Part shown: in pieces, positions 25,751 through 34,103 of the stretch
How positions within the stretch are numbered: the stretch's first letter is position 1
Layout of the letters: every line of letters begins with the position of its first letter
From: Acinetobacter sp. ANC 4204
Lineage (GTDB): Bacteria; Pseudomonadota; Gammaproteobacteria; Pseudomonadales; Moraxellaceae
Length of the DNA stretch: 64,000 bases
Reading direction: 5' to 3'
Assembly: GCF_002135205.1 (NCBI RefSeq)
Contig: NZ_NEFZ01000003.1
Span: forward strand, 186,001 to 250,000
Translations under genes and position numbers: made by a program
The notes under the pieces: generated by a model
The model's database searches: none
Seen by the model: the letters and a program-made list of their open reading frames with translations, nothing else
What the model was told of the DNA's origin: nothing

Positions 25751-25869
25751 TTATTAAAAAAGTAAATTTAAATTATTAAATATGTAAAATATATTAAATA
25801 AAAATGTAAATTATAAATATTAAAAATGTAAGATTTATTGAACAAAAATGTAAAACATAAAATTTAATT
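25738..25869. repeat. Array of six 22-bp iteron-like direct repeats
   Basis: Units start at 25738, 25760, 25782, 25804, 25826 and 25848, exactly 22 bp apart. Five begin ATGTA and one AAGTAA. Four end in AAAA, and the interior is A/T-rich and variable. The conserved head GTAA recurs every two helical turns, in phase with A-tracts, so the DNA should be bent and could bind a protein cooperatively. The array lies between convergent genes, so it is not an ordinary promoter. Confidence 0.7.
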
Positions 25870-25968
25870 TGGTACAGTGCTTTTTTAAAGCCTGCGCAAA
25901 AATAGTGAAACTGCTGCATTATATGGTTTCATCTCAGTGCATAAATCCCATCTCAAAAGATACAGACC

Positions 25969-25995
25969 TAAAAAAAGGGCAAACTGCCCTTTTAA
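25969..25995 (-). terminator. Terminator of the minus-strand membrane gene
   Basis: The stem AAAAGGGCA / TGCCCTTTT with a 3-nt loop and, on the minus strand, a T-run lies 13 bp past the stop at 26008. Confidence 0.85.
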
Positions 25996-26007
25996 AGTCA
26001 TCTGGTC

Positions 26008-26400
26008 TTATTGATACATCGGCTCATTATCATTTAAACGAATGATGCCTTTAATCGCACGATATACAATCCACACCCATGACAGTACAATCACGGCGAC
26101 GCAGAAGGTTGAAGCGCCTAGTGCTACACCTGCAAATGCCGTGGCATTTTCACCTGTAAAGAATAAGAAAAGAAACGGCACAAAGGCAATCACGTTCCAA
26201 ATTAAATACCACCAAAACGTGCGAATCTGCCATGTAAAATGGCTCTCAAAAATAGAACCACGGACTGCATCGCGCTTGATGTAATTAATGACTAAAGCGA
26301 TCACTGCTAAAATTCCTGCGGAAAAAATCGCAACAATATACAAAATATAAAGAATAAAGGTCAGGCTACGATTCGGATCTTGATCGACTGAATAATTCAT
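26008..26400 (-). CDS. Small membrane protein, DUF4870/Tic20-like
   Basis: A 130-residue protein with four hydrophobic helices at about residues 17-40, 62-80, 88-105 and 108-120. An amphipathic stretch around RGSIFESHFTWQIRTFW resembles the DUF4870/Tic20-like group of small membrane proteins. Its role is unknown. The ATG at 26400 is chosen because GAGGGA precedes it. The frame itself opens four codons earlier. Confidence 0.7.
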   Translation of the reverse strand: MNYSVDQDPNRSLTFILYILYIVAIFSAGILAVIALVINYIKRDAVRGSIFESHFTWQIRTFWWYLIWNVIAFVPFLFLFFTGENATAFAGVALGASTFCVAVIVLSWVWIVYRAIKGIIRLNDNEPMYQ

Positions 26401-26429
26401 ATTGTCCCTCATAAAGTGGGCTTTTGACT

Positions 26430-27059
26430 TTAAATAGGCAAACTATTGAAAGGAGAAATAAGCCATAAAATTAAAAGAATATTGAAAAAGATTGTACAAA
26501 AGTAAATCTTTCTAAAGGGTTGTTTTTGTGTTTTATGACGTAGCTTTTGTTGTGCCAGCCATGCGGCAGGCCATCCGCCTAAAAATGAAAGCAGATGCAA
26601 CGTATTTTCAGGTACGCGGTGCTGCCCATTTTGCGCCGCTTCTTTGTCTTGTGCATAGAACCAATAACTAGCTGCATTCATTAAACTAATAAAGAGCAAC
26701 ACCAACCCACTTAAACGTCCCAGCAGCACCAACAGCGCTAAAACAACAATGTACGCCACCGAAGCGATTTGCATTGGACGCAAATTTTGGCCTTGTACGG
26801 TCTTTTTCAGGGGCTTCTTTTGAGTCCGATTATTTTGGGTTTGTGATGCTTTTAAATAGCTAACTTGCTGTGCACGATAACGCCCTTGCGCATCTAAAAT
26901 CGCATTATATTCCAATGCACATCCTACTATGGGGCGAGGACCTTGCCGCGCAAAGTCCTTGATATGTAAAAACACGCGATCTTTGCTGTCATCGTTAGGC
27001 TGAATAAAGCCGTAGCCCTTATCATCAAACCATTCAATGAGTCGTCCTTGGTCACGCAT
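26430..27059 (-). CDS. Cold-shock domain fused to DUF1294 membrane domain
   Basis: A 209-residue fusion. Residues about 3-70 form a cold-shock domain with both RNA-binding motifs (KGYGFIQPND and VFLHIKDF). After a basic linker of about 25 residues come two membrane helices, then the DUF1294 signature (PENTLHLLSFLGGWPAAWLAQQKLRHKTQKQPFR) and a final helix. This arrangement would tether an RNA-binding domain to the inner membrane. The architecture is known in proteobacteria, but the function is not. GGAAAG precedes the ATG. Confidence 0.85.
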   Translation of the reverse strand: MRDQGRLIEWFDDKGYGFIQPNDDSKDRVFLHIKDFARQGPRPIVGCALEYNAILDAQGRYRAQQVSYLKASQTQNNRTQKKPLKKTVQGQNLRPMQIASVAYIVVLALLVLLGRLSGLVLLFISLMNAASYWFYAQDKEAAQNGQHRVPENTLHLLSFLGGWPAAWLAQQKLRHKTQKQPFRKIYFCTIFFNILLILWLISPFNSLPI

Positions 27060-27072
27060 TTTTCTTTCCTAT

Positions 27073-28023
27073 TTAAGTAGTTACAAACTTTAAGCGGTCA
27101 ATCACCATATTACGCATTTCGACAGGATTTTTCTGCAAAATATCCTCCCCAGTACGGCCTTGTTCTGCATTTTTTTGTGCCACTTGTAAACGCATCATCC
27201 AAAAACGTGCAGCAGCCATTGCGAGATACAACTCTAGGCAAGATTTTTCATCAGCAGTCAAAGGACGAATGCTTTCATAGGCGTTTAAAAATGCGATGGC
27301 CTTGGCTTCATTTAAATGTACACTTGGGTATTCGGTGCAGAAGTCATTCAGCGTAATCGCAATATCGAACAAGAACTCATCTTTATTCAGTTCATAAAAG
27401 TCTAAAATGCCCTTGAGCTGATTGCCCTCAAACAAAGTGTTGTCTCGAAATAAGTCCGAATGAATAAAACCTTTTGGACGATTCGGATAAACTGCCGACA
27501 ATGCATCGTATAGACCCAATAATTTGCTCAATAATGCTTGATCCGCTTCAGTTAAAGTCGGTTTCATGTCTAATGCCACCGCCAGCCAGTAATCATGGTC
27601 ACGGTATTCTGCACGTTCCAGTGGAAAATCTTGCAGTGCTACATGCATTTTCGCTTGTGCAACGGCAATTGCCTCAGTTTGCTCAAGGGTCGCAGGCATA
27701 GGGTGTTTGCCCATCATCCGTGGGGCAATTTGTGCCGGCTTCTCTTTTAAGCTATGAATGGCTTTACCTGAATGACTTAATGGCACGGGTACCGTTAAAC
27801 CTGCTTGGCCCAAATGCTCAAGTACAGGAACCAACTCGCCTGCGCCTTGTTCATCCATCTCTTCAAATACAGTTAACACGTACTGCACAGCATTTTCACA
27901 CACAATAAAATAGTTCGTATTTTGAATACCGCCTTGAATCGGGATCAGATCCATCACCTCTAGTCCATAAGGTGCTGCAAACGCCTGAACTTCCTGTAAA
28001 GTCAAAGTGGTATAAACCGACAT
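27073..28023 (-). CDS. thrB: Homoserine kinase, APH-fold type
   Basis: A 316-residue kinase of the aminoglycoside-phosphotransferase fold, the ThrB type found in Acinetobacter and Pseudomonas rather than the GHMP type of enterics. The catalytic loop is GFIHSDLFRDNTLF and the metal-binding Asp lies in GILDFYELNKDEF. The N-terminal GGIQNTNYFI and YVLTVFE fit the nucleotide site. It phosphorylates homoserine on the route to threonine. It is divergent from hisF, with 113 bp between starts. Confidence 0.92.
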   Translation of the reverse strand: MSVYTTLTLQEVQAFAAPYGLEVMDLIPIQGGIQNTNYFIVCENAVQYVLTVFEEMDEQGAGELVPVLEHLGQAGLTVPVPLSHSGKAIHSLKEKPAQIAPRMMGKHPMPATLEQTEAIAVAQAKMHVALQDFPLERAEYRDHDYWLAVALDMKPTLTEADQALLSKLLGLYDALSAVYPNRPKGFIHSDLFRDNTLFEGNQLKGILDFYELNKDEFLFDIAITLNDFCTEYPSVHLNEAKAIAFLNAYESIRPLTADEKSCLELYLAMAAARFWMMRLQVAQKNAEQGRTGEDILQKNPVEMRNMVIDRLKFVTT

Positions 28024-28136
28024 ATAAAACCTGCGAAAAAACTTACATAAGTTTGATAGAATACCTGCTCCGACTATTAAGGTGTAGCATCTAAGTCGCG
28101 AAGTTTCATAATCGGCTGTTATTTTTGGAAAAAATT

Positions 28137-28895
28137 ATGCTAGCTAAACGTATTATTCCTTGCCTCGACGTAGACAACGGTCGTGTAGTGAAAGGTGTTC
28201 AATTCCTTGATATTCGTGATGCAGGTGACCCAGTAGAAGTAGCACGCCGATATAACGAGCAAGGTGCTGATGAAATTACCTTCTTAGATATTACAGCAAC
28301 CTCAAATGGCCGCGACACAACCTACCGTACCGTTGAACGTATGGCTGAAACGGTTTTTGTTCCCTTAACCGTCGGTGGTGGGGTACGTAAAGTTGAAGAC
28401 ATTCGTCTCTTACTCAATGCTGGTGCAGACAAAGTGAGCATTAACTCAGCAGCGGTATTTAATCCTGAATTTGTCCAAGAAGCATCGCAACGCTTTGGCG
28501 CACAGTGTATTGTGGTTGCTATTGATGCAAAAAAAACGGGTGAAAATAAATGGGAAATTTTCACTCATGGTGGCCGTAAACCAACAGGCATTGATGCCAT
28601 TGAGTGGTCAGTGAAAATGGCTAACTTTGGCGCAGGTGAACTGTTGATTACCTCGATGGATGCCGATGGCACCAAAGCAGGATATGACCTCGAGCTGATG
28701 CGCCAAATCAATGACCGTGTCACTATTCCAACCATTGCTTCGGGTGGTGTTGGCAACTTACAACACTTGGCCGATGGTATTTTAAAAGGTGGAGCCGACG
28801 CCGTACTGGCTGCTTCAATTTTCCACTTTGGGCAACACACCATTCCTGAAGCGAAGAAATACCTTGCGGAACAAGGCATTGAAATGCGTTTATAA
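28137..28895 (+). CDS. hisF: Imidazole glycerol phosphate synthase, cyclase subunit
   Basis: A 252-residue TIM-barrel cyclase with catalytic D11 ([12 protein letters not shown]) and D130 ([10 protein letters not shown]), and phosphate sites LTVGGGVR and IASGGVG. It uses ammonia from HisH to form the imidazole ring and AICAR. The ATG at 28137 is the conserved start. A TTG four codons earlier is in frame but would only add a non-conserved leader. It is separated from hisBH and hisA by many unrelated genes. Confidence 0.97.
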   Translation: MLAKRIIPCLDVDNGRVVKGVQFLDIRDAGDPVEVARRYNEQGADEITFLDITATSNGRDTTYRTVERMAETVFVPLTVGGGVRKVEDIRLLLNAGADKVSINSAAVFNPEFVQEASQRFGAQCIVVAIDAKKTGENKWEIFTHGGRKPTGIDAIEWSVKMANFGAGELLITSMDADGTKAGYDLELMRQINDRVTIPTIASGGVGNLQHLADGILKGGADAVLAASIFHFGQHTIPEAKKYLAEQGIEMRL

Positions 28896-28918
28896 TTGAC
28901 AGCATCATTCTGAAATGA

Positions 28919-28951
28919 TTAAAAGAGTATCGAAAGATGCTCTTTTTTTTA
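28919..28951 (+). terminator. Terminator after hisF
   Basis: The stem AAAGAGTATC / GATGCTCTTT (one T-G pair) with a GAAA tetraloop is followed by a long T-run. Confidence 0.88.
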
Positions 28952-29000
28952 TGACTTCAGTTTTTTATAACTATTTAGAACAACAATTAGAGATCAAACA

Positions 29001-29462
29001 GTGCAAGACTTACAGGTTATTTTTCTTATCTTTGGCATCGCTTTCTTATTTCTATTACTGTACCTATTAAGAAAATACACAGATCATCCTTTTACCATGT
29101 TCGCCATTATTCCCTTCTTAGGCTTGTGCATGTTTAGTTATGTAATGTTCTCAGAATACCAACTCACACAGTATTATAAAAAAGCCTTTGCCGCCCCTGA
29201 GCAAATTCGTTATTGCGGAACTTTTCATCAATGGGTAGAAATCAGACAGCAAAACCGACACAACGTCAGCATTGAAAAAGCCTTTTATTTTCAAAATGAT
29301 CGACAAGGGTTCATATTTACCAACAGTCTACAAGCCAGACAACGCTTTCCAGAGCTGAACACATTAAAAGTGAATGACCCCATTTGCTTCCAGTTTTCTC
29401 CACAGTATAAGGACGAAATGGATCGCTATATTTTAACGGGCTTTAAAAAACAGATGAATTAA
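29001..29462 (+). CDS. Membrane-anchored protein of unknown function
   Basis: A 153-residue protein starting at a GTG. Two hydrophobic helices at about residues 5-23 and 31-49 are followed by a soluble C-terminal domain of about 100 residues with mixed strands and several Phe/Tyr residues. I recognise no family. No strong ribosome site is visible, and the start could be slightly different. Confidence 0.55.
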   Translation: MQDLQVIFLIFGIAFLFLLLYLLRKYTDHPFTMFAIIPFLGLCMFSYVMFSEYQLTQYYKKAFAAPEQIRYCGTFHQWVEIRQQNRHNVSIEKAFYFQNDRQGFIFTNSLQARQRFPELNTLKVNDPICFQFSPQYKDEMDRYILTGFKKQMN

Positions 29463-29582
29463 AAAGCTCAATTCCACTGTACTCATTCACAGCTAGTGCC
29501 ATTGCCTCAATTATGCAGCAGATGTTAAAGCTTAGAATGCTCTCTGGATCTTGTTCGAACCTACACTCTCAATTTTTGAGAT

Positions 29583-29608
29583 AAAAAAAGGGAGTCTTGC
29601 GACTCCCT
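29583..29608 (-). terminator. Minus-strand terminator of a short predicted transcript
   Basis: The perfect stem AGGGAGTC / GACTCCCT with a TTGC loop is followed, on the minus strand, by seven T. It lies 180 bp after the stop of the hydroxylase-like gene at 29788. It is also about 90 bp downstream of the promoter-like copy at 29705-29770, so it would end a transcript from there. Confidence 0.8.
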
Positions 29609-29698
29609 ATAAACCTAGAATAACGACTATATTGCTCTGTTAAACTGGAAAATGAAAAATGACGTACTAAGCTCATGAAGTGAAATCACCTCATCAAC
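29609..29698 (-). ncRNA. Candidate short RNA between a duplicated AraC-type promoter and a terminator
   Basis: On the minus strand, a -10 (TATAGT at 29710-29705) lies 16 bp from a 44-bp element that also occurs upstream of the hydroxylase-like gene. The hairpin at 29583-29608 ends the unit, giving an RNA of roughly 115 nt. A 35-codon frame (29676-29569) with a GAGGTG site exists but runs through the terminator, so coding is unlikely. The RNA is an inference from the promoter and terminator alone. A relic of a lost duplicate gene is the main alternative. Confidence 0.4.
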
Positions 29699-29726
29699 AG
29701 CTTTACTATAAGATGTTCAAATGATG

Positions 29727-29770
29727 AAATATTGACAATACATACCAATTTTATTGACAAATCACGACAA
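29727..29770. promoter_or_regulatory. Copy 1 of the duplicated AraC-type regulatory element
   Basis: This 44-bp element shares 34 positions with copy 2 at 30475-30518. The identical ends are AAATATTGAC and, inside the other end, ATTGACAAATCACGACAA. Both copies lie 16 bp from a TATA-type -10 on the minus strand. This copy lies beyond the 3' end of the hydroxylase-like gene. Confidence 0.7.
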
Positions 29771-29787
29771 CTCTCACATTAACCCTA

Positions 29788-30426
29788 TTATCCAGCGATA
29801 GTTTCTGTCATCTGCCTAGGCTTACTCTCAACAGCTTCTGGTGCCTTAACCCATTTTGCAGGAAAGACCTGATTTACCCATTGAGTTAAACGCTCAGACA
29901 CGCCTTGAGGCAAGGTAATGCCCAATGGATTTTGTTCTTGCAAGTCCAATGATGAAATCACGCGAGTCCCTAAAATATAGTCAAACCACGGCTTAGTCAC
30001 ACACCAGTTGGCATCCTGATTAGAGTTCATGTGGTGGTCATAGTGCCACGGAATTTTACGCATTGCCCAGTCAGGTTCTAAGTGCGCACGGCGGTGAATA
30101 TAATAATAGTTTCCAGCAGAATACAGCACAGATAAAGTCATCCCTTTGGACACTGGATAAAATAATGTTCCAAATACACCCGCGACTACAGCCAGTGAAA
30201 TGATCTCATTTTTAGTACGCCAGTTACTCCAGCCTTCAACATATCCGTGGTCGTGAAATGCCGTTTTACGTACTTCTCGGTGATGCTCCCAATGTGACTT
30301 CATGCTGTCAGGCACAGGGCTGTAGCGTGGCTTACCCGCACGGTGTGTACCATGCAAAATATATTTATGTGCCACCCACTCAAAGGCATTGGCCACCACC
30401 AATCCCGCGACAAAACCCTTCCACAT
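29788..30426 (-). CDS. Fatty-acid-hydroxylase-like membrane protein
   Basis: A 212-residue membrane protein with a full set of histidine motifs suited to a di-iron centre: HKYILHG (residues about 20-26), HWEHH (45-49), HRRAH and HYDHH (around 112-133). Hydrophobic helices lie at the N-terminus and around residues 75-105. This is the pattern of the fatty acid hydroxylase/sterol desaturase superfamily, which hydroxylates or desaturates lipids in the membrane. The substrate is unknown. GGAGGG precedes the ATG. A divergent AraC regulator and the repeated element upstream suggest inducible control. Confidence 0.78.
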   Translation of the reverse strand: MWKGFVAGLVVANAFEWVAHKYILHGTHRAGKPRYSPVPDSMKSHWEHHREVRKTAFHDHGYVEGWSNWRTKNEIISLAVVAGVFGTLFYPVSKGMTLSVLYSAGNYYYIHRRAHLEPDWAMRKIPWHYDHHMNSNQDANWCVTKPWFDYILGTRVISSLDLQEQNPLGITLPQGVSERLTQWVNQVFPAKWVKAPEAVESKPRQMTETIAG

Positions 30427-30474
30427 GTCAAATCCCTCCTGTTTTCAGATTGAATATAATGTGGAAACTATGCT

Positions 30475-30518
30475 AAATATTGACCCTAGCATTCCAATTC
30501 ATTGACAAATCACGACAA
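30475..30518. promoter_or_regulatory. Copy 2 of the duplicated AraC-type regulatory element
   Basis: It lies between the divergent hydroxylase-like and AraC genes. It starts AAATATTGAC and ends ATTGACAAATCACGACAA, the two blocks shared with copy 1. A -10 (TATATT at 30458-30453) lies 16 bp away on the minus strand, so the element is positioned to activate the hydroxylase gene. Confidence 0.72.
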
Positions 30519-30536
30519 GAACAATAGAGCGAATAA

Positions 30537-31538
30537 ATGCAACATTTCAAAGACTACACAGGTTCAGTCTACGGCGGGCTAGGTCATTTACTTTATGCCT
30601 ATTGCCAAGCGGTGGGCTATCCAATTTCTGAAAAACTTGAGAAAGTTCAGAATCTAGAACGTTTTGATTATGCTCTGTGGTTAGCGTTGTTGAATGATCT
30701 CGACAGCCATCTACAAACGCCGGCTCTCGGACTCGACATTGCTCAATATGTACAACCTAAGCATTTAGGTATCTTGGCCTATATTGCGCTATCCTGTGAG
30801 ACGCTTGGTGAAGCACTGACCCGTTACCATGACTTTCATCGGCTGATTTATGATGGTAGCTCATTATATGTTGCCGTTGAAGGTGAAAACCTATGTTTTG
30901 GTTGGGTGGAAATGCCGATTGAACTCACCACACAACTGAGTAATGAAGTGGCAATGGCACTGATGATTCAATTTATGAAGCACTTTGTCGCCCATGAAGA
31001 TATTCAGCTTTATGAAGTGCACTTCACGCATCCTACCCCTAAAAATACCCTACAGTATGAACAGTATTTTAATTGTCGCGTTCGCTTTTCCCAAAGTCGA
31101 CCGATGATGATGATTCCACTGCGTGAATTATCTATGCCTTTTCAACAAGGCGATCAAACATTACAAAAACTACTGTTACAGCAAGCCGAAGCCCTACTTG
31201 AAAAATTGCCCAATTCCACTCACATTGACCAACGGCTACAACATGCTATTTTGACAGGACTCCAAAAAAACCAATATCAAATTGAGCATATTGCGAAGCA
31301 ATTGAGCTTTTCAGTACGACAACTACAGCGCCACTTACAACAACAAGGCACGACTTATCAACACAGAATGCAAGAAGTAAGACGTGTCTTGGCAGAACAA
31401 TATTTAAAAGATCCACACTTGAGCTTACAGGAAATTGCCCTCTTGCTCAGTTATTCTGAACAAAGTGCTTTTCAGCGTGCCTTTAAACAATGGACTGAGC
31501 TCACCCCGCAACAATGGCGACTACAACACGTTGACTAA
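30537..31538 (+). CDS. AraC-family regulator (arabinose-binding-like N-terminus)
   Basis: A 333-residue regulator with an N-terminal ligand domain of the AraC_binding_2/OruR-like type (PKHLGILAYIALSCETLGEALTRY) and a C-terminal double helix-turn-helix (QIEHIAKQLSFSVRQLQRHL, then SLQEIALLLSYSEQSAFQRAFK). Such proteins usually activate a divergent or adjacent operon on binding a small lipid or amino-acid-derived ligand. The target is probably the hydroxylase-like gene and the duplicated promoter at 29705-29770. The ATG has no strong ribosome site. Confidence 0.85.
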   Translation: MQHFKDYTGSVYGGLGHLLYAYCQAVGYPISEKLEKVQNLERFDYALWLALLNDLDSHLQTPALGLDIAQYVQPKHLGILAYIALSCETLGEALTRYHDFHRLIYDGSSLYVAVEGENLCFGWVEMPIELTTQLSNEVAMALMIQFMKHFVAHEDIQLYEVHFTHPTPKNTLQYEQYFNCRVRFSQSRPMMMIPLRELSMPFQQGDQTLQKLLLQQAEALLEKLPNSTHIDQRLQHAILTGLQKNQYQIEHIAKQLSFSVRQLQRHLQQQGTTYQHRMQEVRRVLAEQYLKDPHLSLQEIALLLSYSEQSAFQRAFKQWTELTPQQWRLQHVD

Positions 31539-31668
31539 CAATCCTCGAATTTTCTAAGGTCATCAAGATGTCACGCTTTTTTTGTTAAAATTGATTGAAA
31601 AACGATCGCTTTCTCGTTAAATATACGTTGTAAACAAATAAAACATCAATAACTACAAAAGGCGCATT

Positions 31669-32355
31669 ATGAATAAATATCTTGCTGAGTTCATCGGAAC
31701 ATTTTGGTTGGTCTTCGGAGGTTGTGGCAGTGCTATTTTTGCTGCAGCTTTCCCTGAATTGGGCATCGGCTTTCTAGGCGTTGCTCTTGCCTTTGGTTTA
31801 ACCGTTTTAACGGGTGCTTTTGCACTCGGACACATCTCAGGTGGACACTTTAACCCTGCCGTCAGTATCGGTTTATGGGTCGGTGGTCGCTTTGAGAGCA
31901 AAGATCTGATTCCCTATATTATTTCTCAAGTTATTGGTGCAATTTTAGCAGCTTGGGTTTTGTATTTGATTGTACAAGGGCAAGCCGGGTTTGTTGGCAC
32001 AGGAGGATTTGCCAGCAATGGTTATGCCGAGCTCTCTCCTGGTCAGTATTCTTTAATCTCAGCTTTAATTATTGAAATTGTCCTAACAGCAATGTTTTTA
32101 ATTATCATTATGGGTGCGACCGATAAACTTGCACCTTCTGGTTTTGCCCCAATCGCGATTGGTCTGGCTCTGACACTTATTCACTTGATTAGTATTCCTG
32201 TCACCAACACTTCGGTCAATCCAGCCCGTAGTACAGGTGTTGCCCTCTTTGCCGAAACCGCTGCGTTAAGCCAACTTTGGTTATTTTGGGTGGCACCTAT
32301 TATTGGCGCAATTATCGGTGCCATCATTTATAAAATTTTGGAAAGAAAGGCTTAG
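31669..32355 (+). CDS. aqpZ: Aquaporin Z
   Basis: A 228-residue MIP-family channel with six membrane helices. Both NPA boxes are intact: HFNPAVSIG at residues 60-68 and [10 protein letters not shown] at 181-190, with the selectivity-filter Arg at 187. The sequence [19 protein letters not shown] is typical of AqpZ rather than glycerol facilitators. It allows rapid water movement across the inner membrane. AAAGGCG precedes the ATG, and a terminator follows. Confidence 0.95.
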   Translation: MNKYLAEFIGTFWLVFGGCGSAIFAAAFPELGIGFLGVALAFGLTVLTGAFALGHISGGHFNPAVSIGLWVGGRFESKDLIPYIISQVIGAILAAWVLYLIVQGQAGFVGTGGFASNGYAELSPGQYSLISALIIEIVLTAMFLIIIMGATDKLAPSGFAPIAIGLALTLIHLISIPVTNTSVNPARSTGVALFAETAALSQLWLFWVAPIIGAIIGAIIYKILERKA

Positions 32356-32382
32356 ACGCTGTTCCCATTCCCTACCAGCATA

Positions 32383-32406
32383 ACGCCCACGAATGTGGGC
32401 TTTTTA
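32383..32406 (+). terminator. Terminator after aqpZ
   Basis: The stem GCCCAC / GTGGGC with a GAAT loop is followed by five T. Confidence 0.82.
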
Positions 32407-32408
32407 AA

Positions 32409-32424
32409 TGTTCCACATGGAACA
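32409..32424. promoter_or_regulatory. parS-like near-palindrome
   Basis: The sequence TGTTCCACATGGAACA differs at one central base from the Pseudomonas-type parS form TGTTCCACGTGGAACA. The changed base breaks the central CpG that ParB usually needs, so this may be a decayed or non-functional site. Confidence 0.3.
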
Positions 32425-32434
32425 TGCTTAGAAC

Positions 32435-32680
32435 TTATAAAAAAGGGTTATCAATTTCCCCTGTCTCTGAACGCTGAATTTTTTCAGGAAGTTGAACCTC
32501 GCTTTCTAGCTGTTGCACGATGGCATTGATATAGCTCTGTAATGCTTTGGCTGCGGCTAAACCCACTTGGTCTTTGGTGAGTTGTAAATTGCCATAAATA
32601 CTGACACAGTCCACGTCATTATCAAGAGTCAAGTCATGAATGGCATGTGACTCCGCTCCCTGTATAAAAGGTTTAAACAT
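32435..32680 (-). CDS. Conserved small protein, unknown
   Basis: An 81-residue soluble protein with a short strand-rich N-terminal part (DNDVDCVSIYGNLQLTKDQ) and a C-terminal helix (GLAAAKALQSYINAIVQQLES). No signal peptide or membrane segment is seen. I recognise no family, but codon use and the surrounding genes look like core genome. It is probably a conserved Acinetobacter hypothetical protein. Confidence 0.6.
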   Translation of the reverse strand: MFKPFIQGAESHAIHDLTLDNDVDCVSIYGNLQLTKDQVGLAAAKALQSYINAIVQQLESEVQLPEKIQRSETGEIDNPFL

Positions 32681-32756
32681 ATTATTTTTACTCTTATTTA
32701 TGCTTCAGTCATCGAATAAAGCAGCTGAACCTATACACATCCAGCTGCTTAGAACT

Positions 32757-33848
32757 TTAACGTAACAGCTGCAAAATATATTGCAACAATACGTCAATCA
32801 ATTGCTTCACAATAGCATCCTGTGTAGCCGAATCAATGCCTGTACTGTTGGTCTGATCTGTGCTTTTTGCACTCGACTGACTCGACCCCGACTTAAAGTC
32901 TTTTTGTAACGCTTTGAGCTGCTCTGATGAAACATCTTCCGCACACTGGCTTTCTGCATCCCAATGCGAATATTGAATGGCATGTTGAGCTTTGACAGCA
33001 TTTGCTGTCAGCGGGAGCTTGTAGGTATTGCGCTTTTGTTCTTCTGTCAGTTGCGGAAACAGATTCATTCCCAACTGCTCTTCCAAATAGCAAACACTGA
33101 CAACTTTTACCTGCTGTGAATTATCATTCGGTGCATAATACGCCCCAATCGCCCCTGTTTTTGGCATATACACAGCCTTATAAACCGCACTCGGAACAAT
33201 CACTCCCTGTCCAATGGTTTTAAGCTTCTTGCCCTGAAATACAGGTCCAGTCACTACAAAAACATCAAGCTTTTGTTTGGTCACAATTGCGCGCGTCGCC
33301 TCTTCTAGTTCACGCCAGACCTGCTGATTATTTTTAGGGGCTTGCGGTACCATATTGGCCAAAGAAAAACTGTCAAATTGTGCATCTTTATTCGGCATAT
33401 CGGCATTAGGCGCCATGTGTCCACGGTCATAGCCTGAGCCTCGATAGTCGGACAATGTCGCGCGATGGGTTACCGCAACATTTGATTCCTCATGGAAATT
33501 ATCCTCGCGCGGGATTTTCTGACTCAGACGTTGTGGCGTCAACGCTTCTGCTACCCACAGTGGTGTTTTTGAAACACCCGAATACATGACATTAAAACCA
33601 TTAAAGCACAGTGCATAACTGTGTTTGCTCAAACTATCTTTCAACAAATAGGGCGGAGTTTCTCGGTAAAACTGCTCTAAACAGGCTGCATTGGAACTTG
33701 GACTTAAAGAGACGTATTGCTGAATTTTTTCCTGACCAAAGGCAATTGCAAAACTTCCTGTTGCCACTAATCCCAAGATGAATTTCAGCCCATTTTGATT
33801 AAACATTTTAGATACAGACTGACCTGAACCGCTTTTCTTCTTCGCCAT
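32757..33848 (-). CDS. DNA/RNA non-specific endonuclease (NUC1 family)
   Basis: A 363-residue protein with an N-terminal signal anchor (FILGLVATGSFAIAFG, about residues 23-38) and a beta-beta-alpha-metal nuclease domain. The catalytic DRGH motif is at residues 141-144 in GYDRGHMAPNAD, and the metal Asn lies in ANMVPQAPKNNQ. It degrades DNA and RNA without sequence preference, probably in the periplasm or outside the cell, for nutrient release or uptake-related processing. The Ser/Gln-rich tail ends in a hydrophobic helix. The ATG at 33848 is preferred to the adjacent GTG. Confidence 0.87.
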   Translation of the reverse strand: MAKKKSGSGQSVSKMFNQNGLKFILGLVATGSFAIAFGQEKIQQYVSLSPSSNAACLEQFYRETPPYLLKDSLSKHSYALCFNGFNVMYSGVSKTPLWVAEALTPQRLSQKIPREDNFHEESNVAVTHRATLSDYRGSGYDRGHMAPNADMPNKDAQFDSFSLANMVPQAPKNNQQVWRELEEATRAIVTKQKLDVFVVTGPVFQGKKLKTIGQGVIVPSAVYKAVYMPKTGAIGAYYAPNDNSQQVKVVSVCYLEEQLGMNLFPQLTEEQKRNTYKLPLTANAVKAQHAIQYSHWDAESQCAEDVSSEQLKALQKDFKSGSSQSSAKSTDQTNSTGIDSATQDAIVKQLIDVLLQYILQLLR

Positions 33849-34103
33849 CACAACTACATAAACATCTATTTTTCACGAGCTTAACAATCAGCGTATACGA
33901 AGTATATCGCTCTAAAGCTATTCGCATAACAATTAAACAAAACTGCAAATTTAGATGATTTTGCATGTAACAAAATGTCTTTTTTGTAGAGTTTTTCTAC
34001 GGCAACGTGATGCGATTGCGTATCTTTCATTGCTGTCACTTCAAATTATATGCCAAGGTAAAAAGGAATCGAACAAATAATACATGCCTTTTACGGAGTT
34101 CTT

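Noticed and set aside
25738..25869. The 22-bp repeat array considered as a CRISPR
   Set aside because: The units abut without unique spacers, are only partly conserved, and no cas genes are present.
29569..29676. Minus-strand 35-codon frame with a GAGGTG site in the candidate small RNA
   Set aside because: It runs through the terminator stem and T-run, so the message would end before the stop codon.
33894..33907. TATACGAAGTATAT, resembling one arm of a loxP site
   Set aside because: Only one arm is present, without the 8-bp spacer and second arm, and no Cre-like system is near. The match is short and AT-rich.
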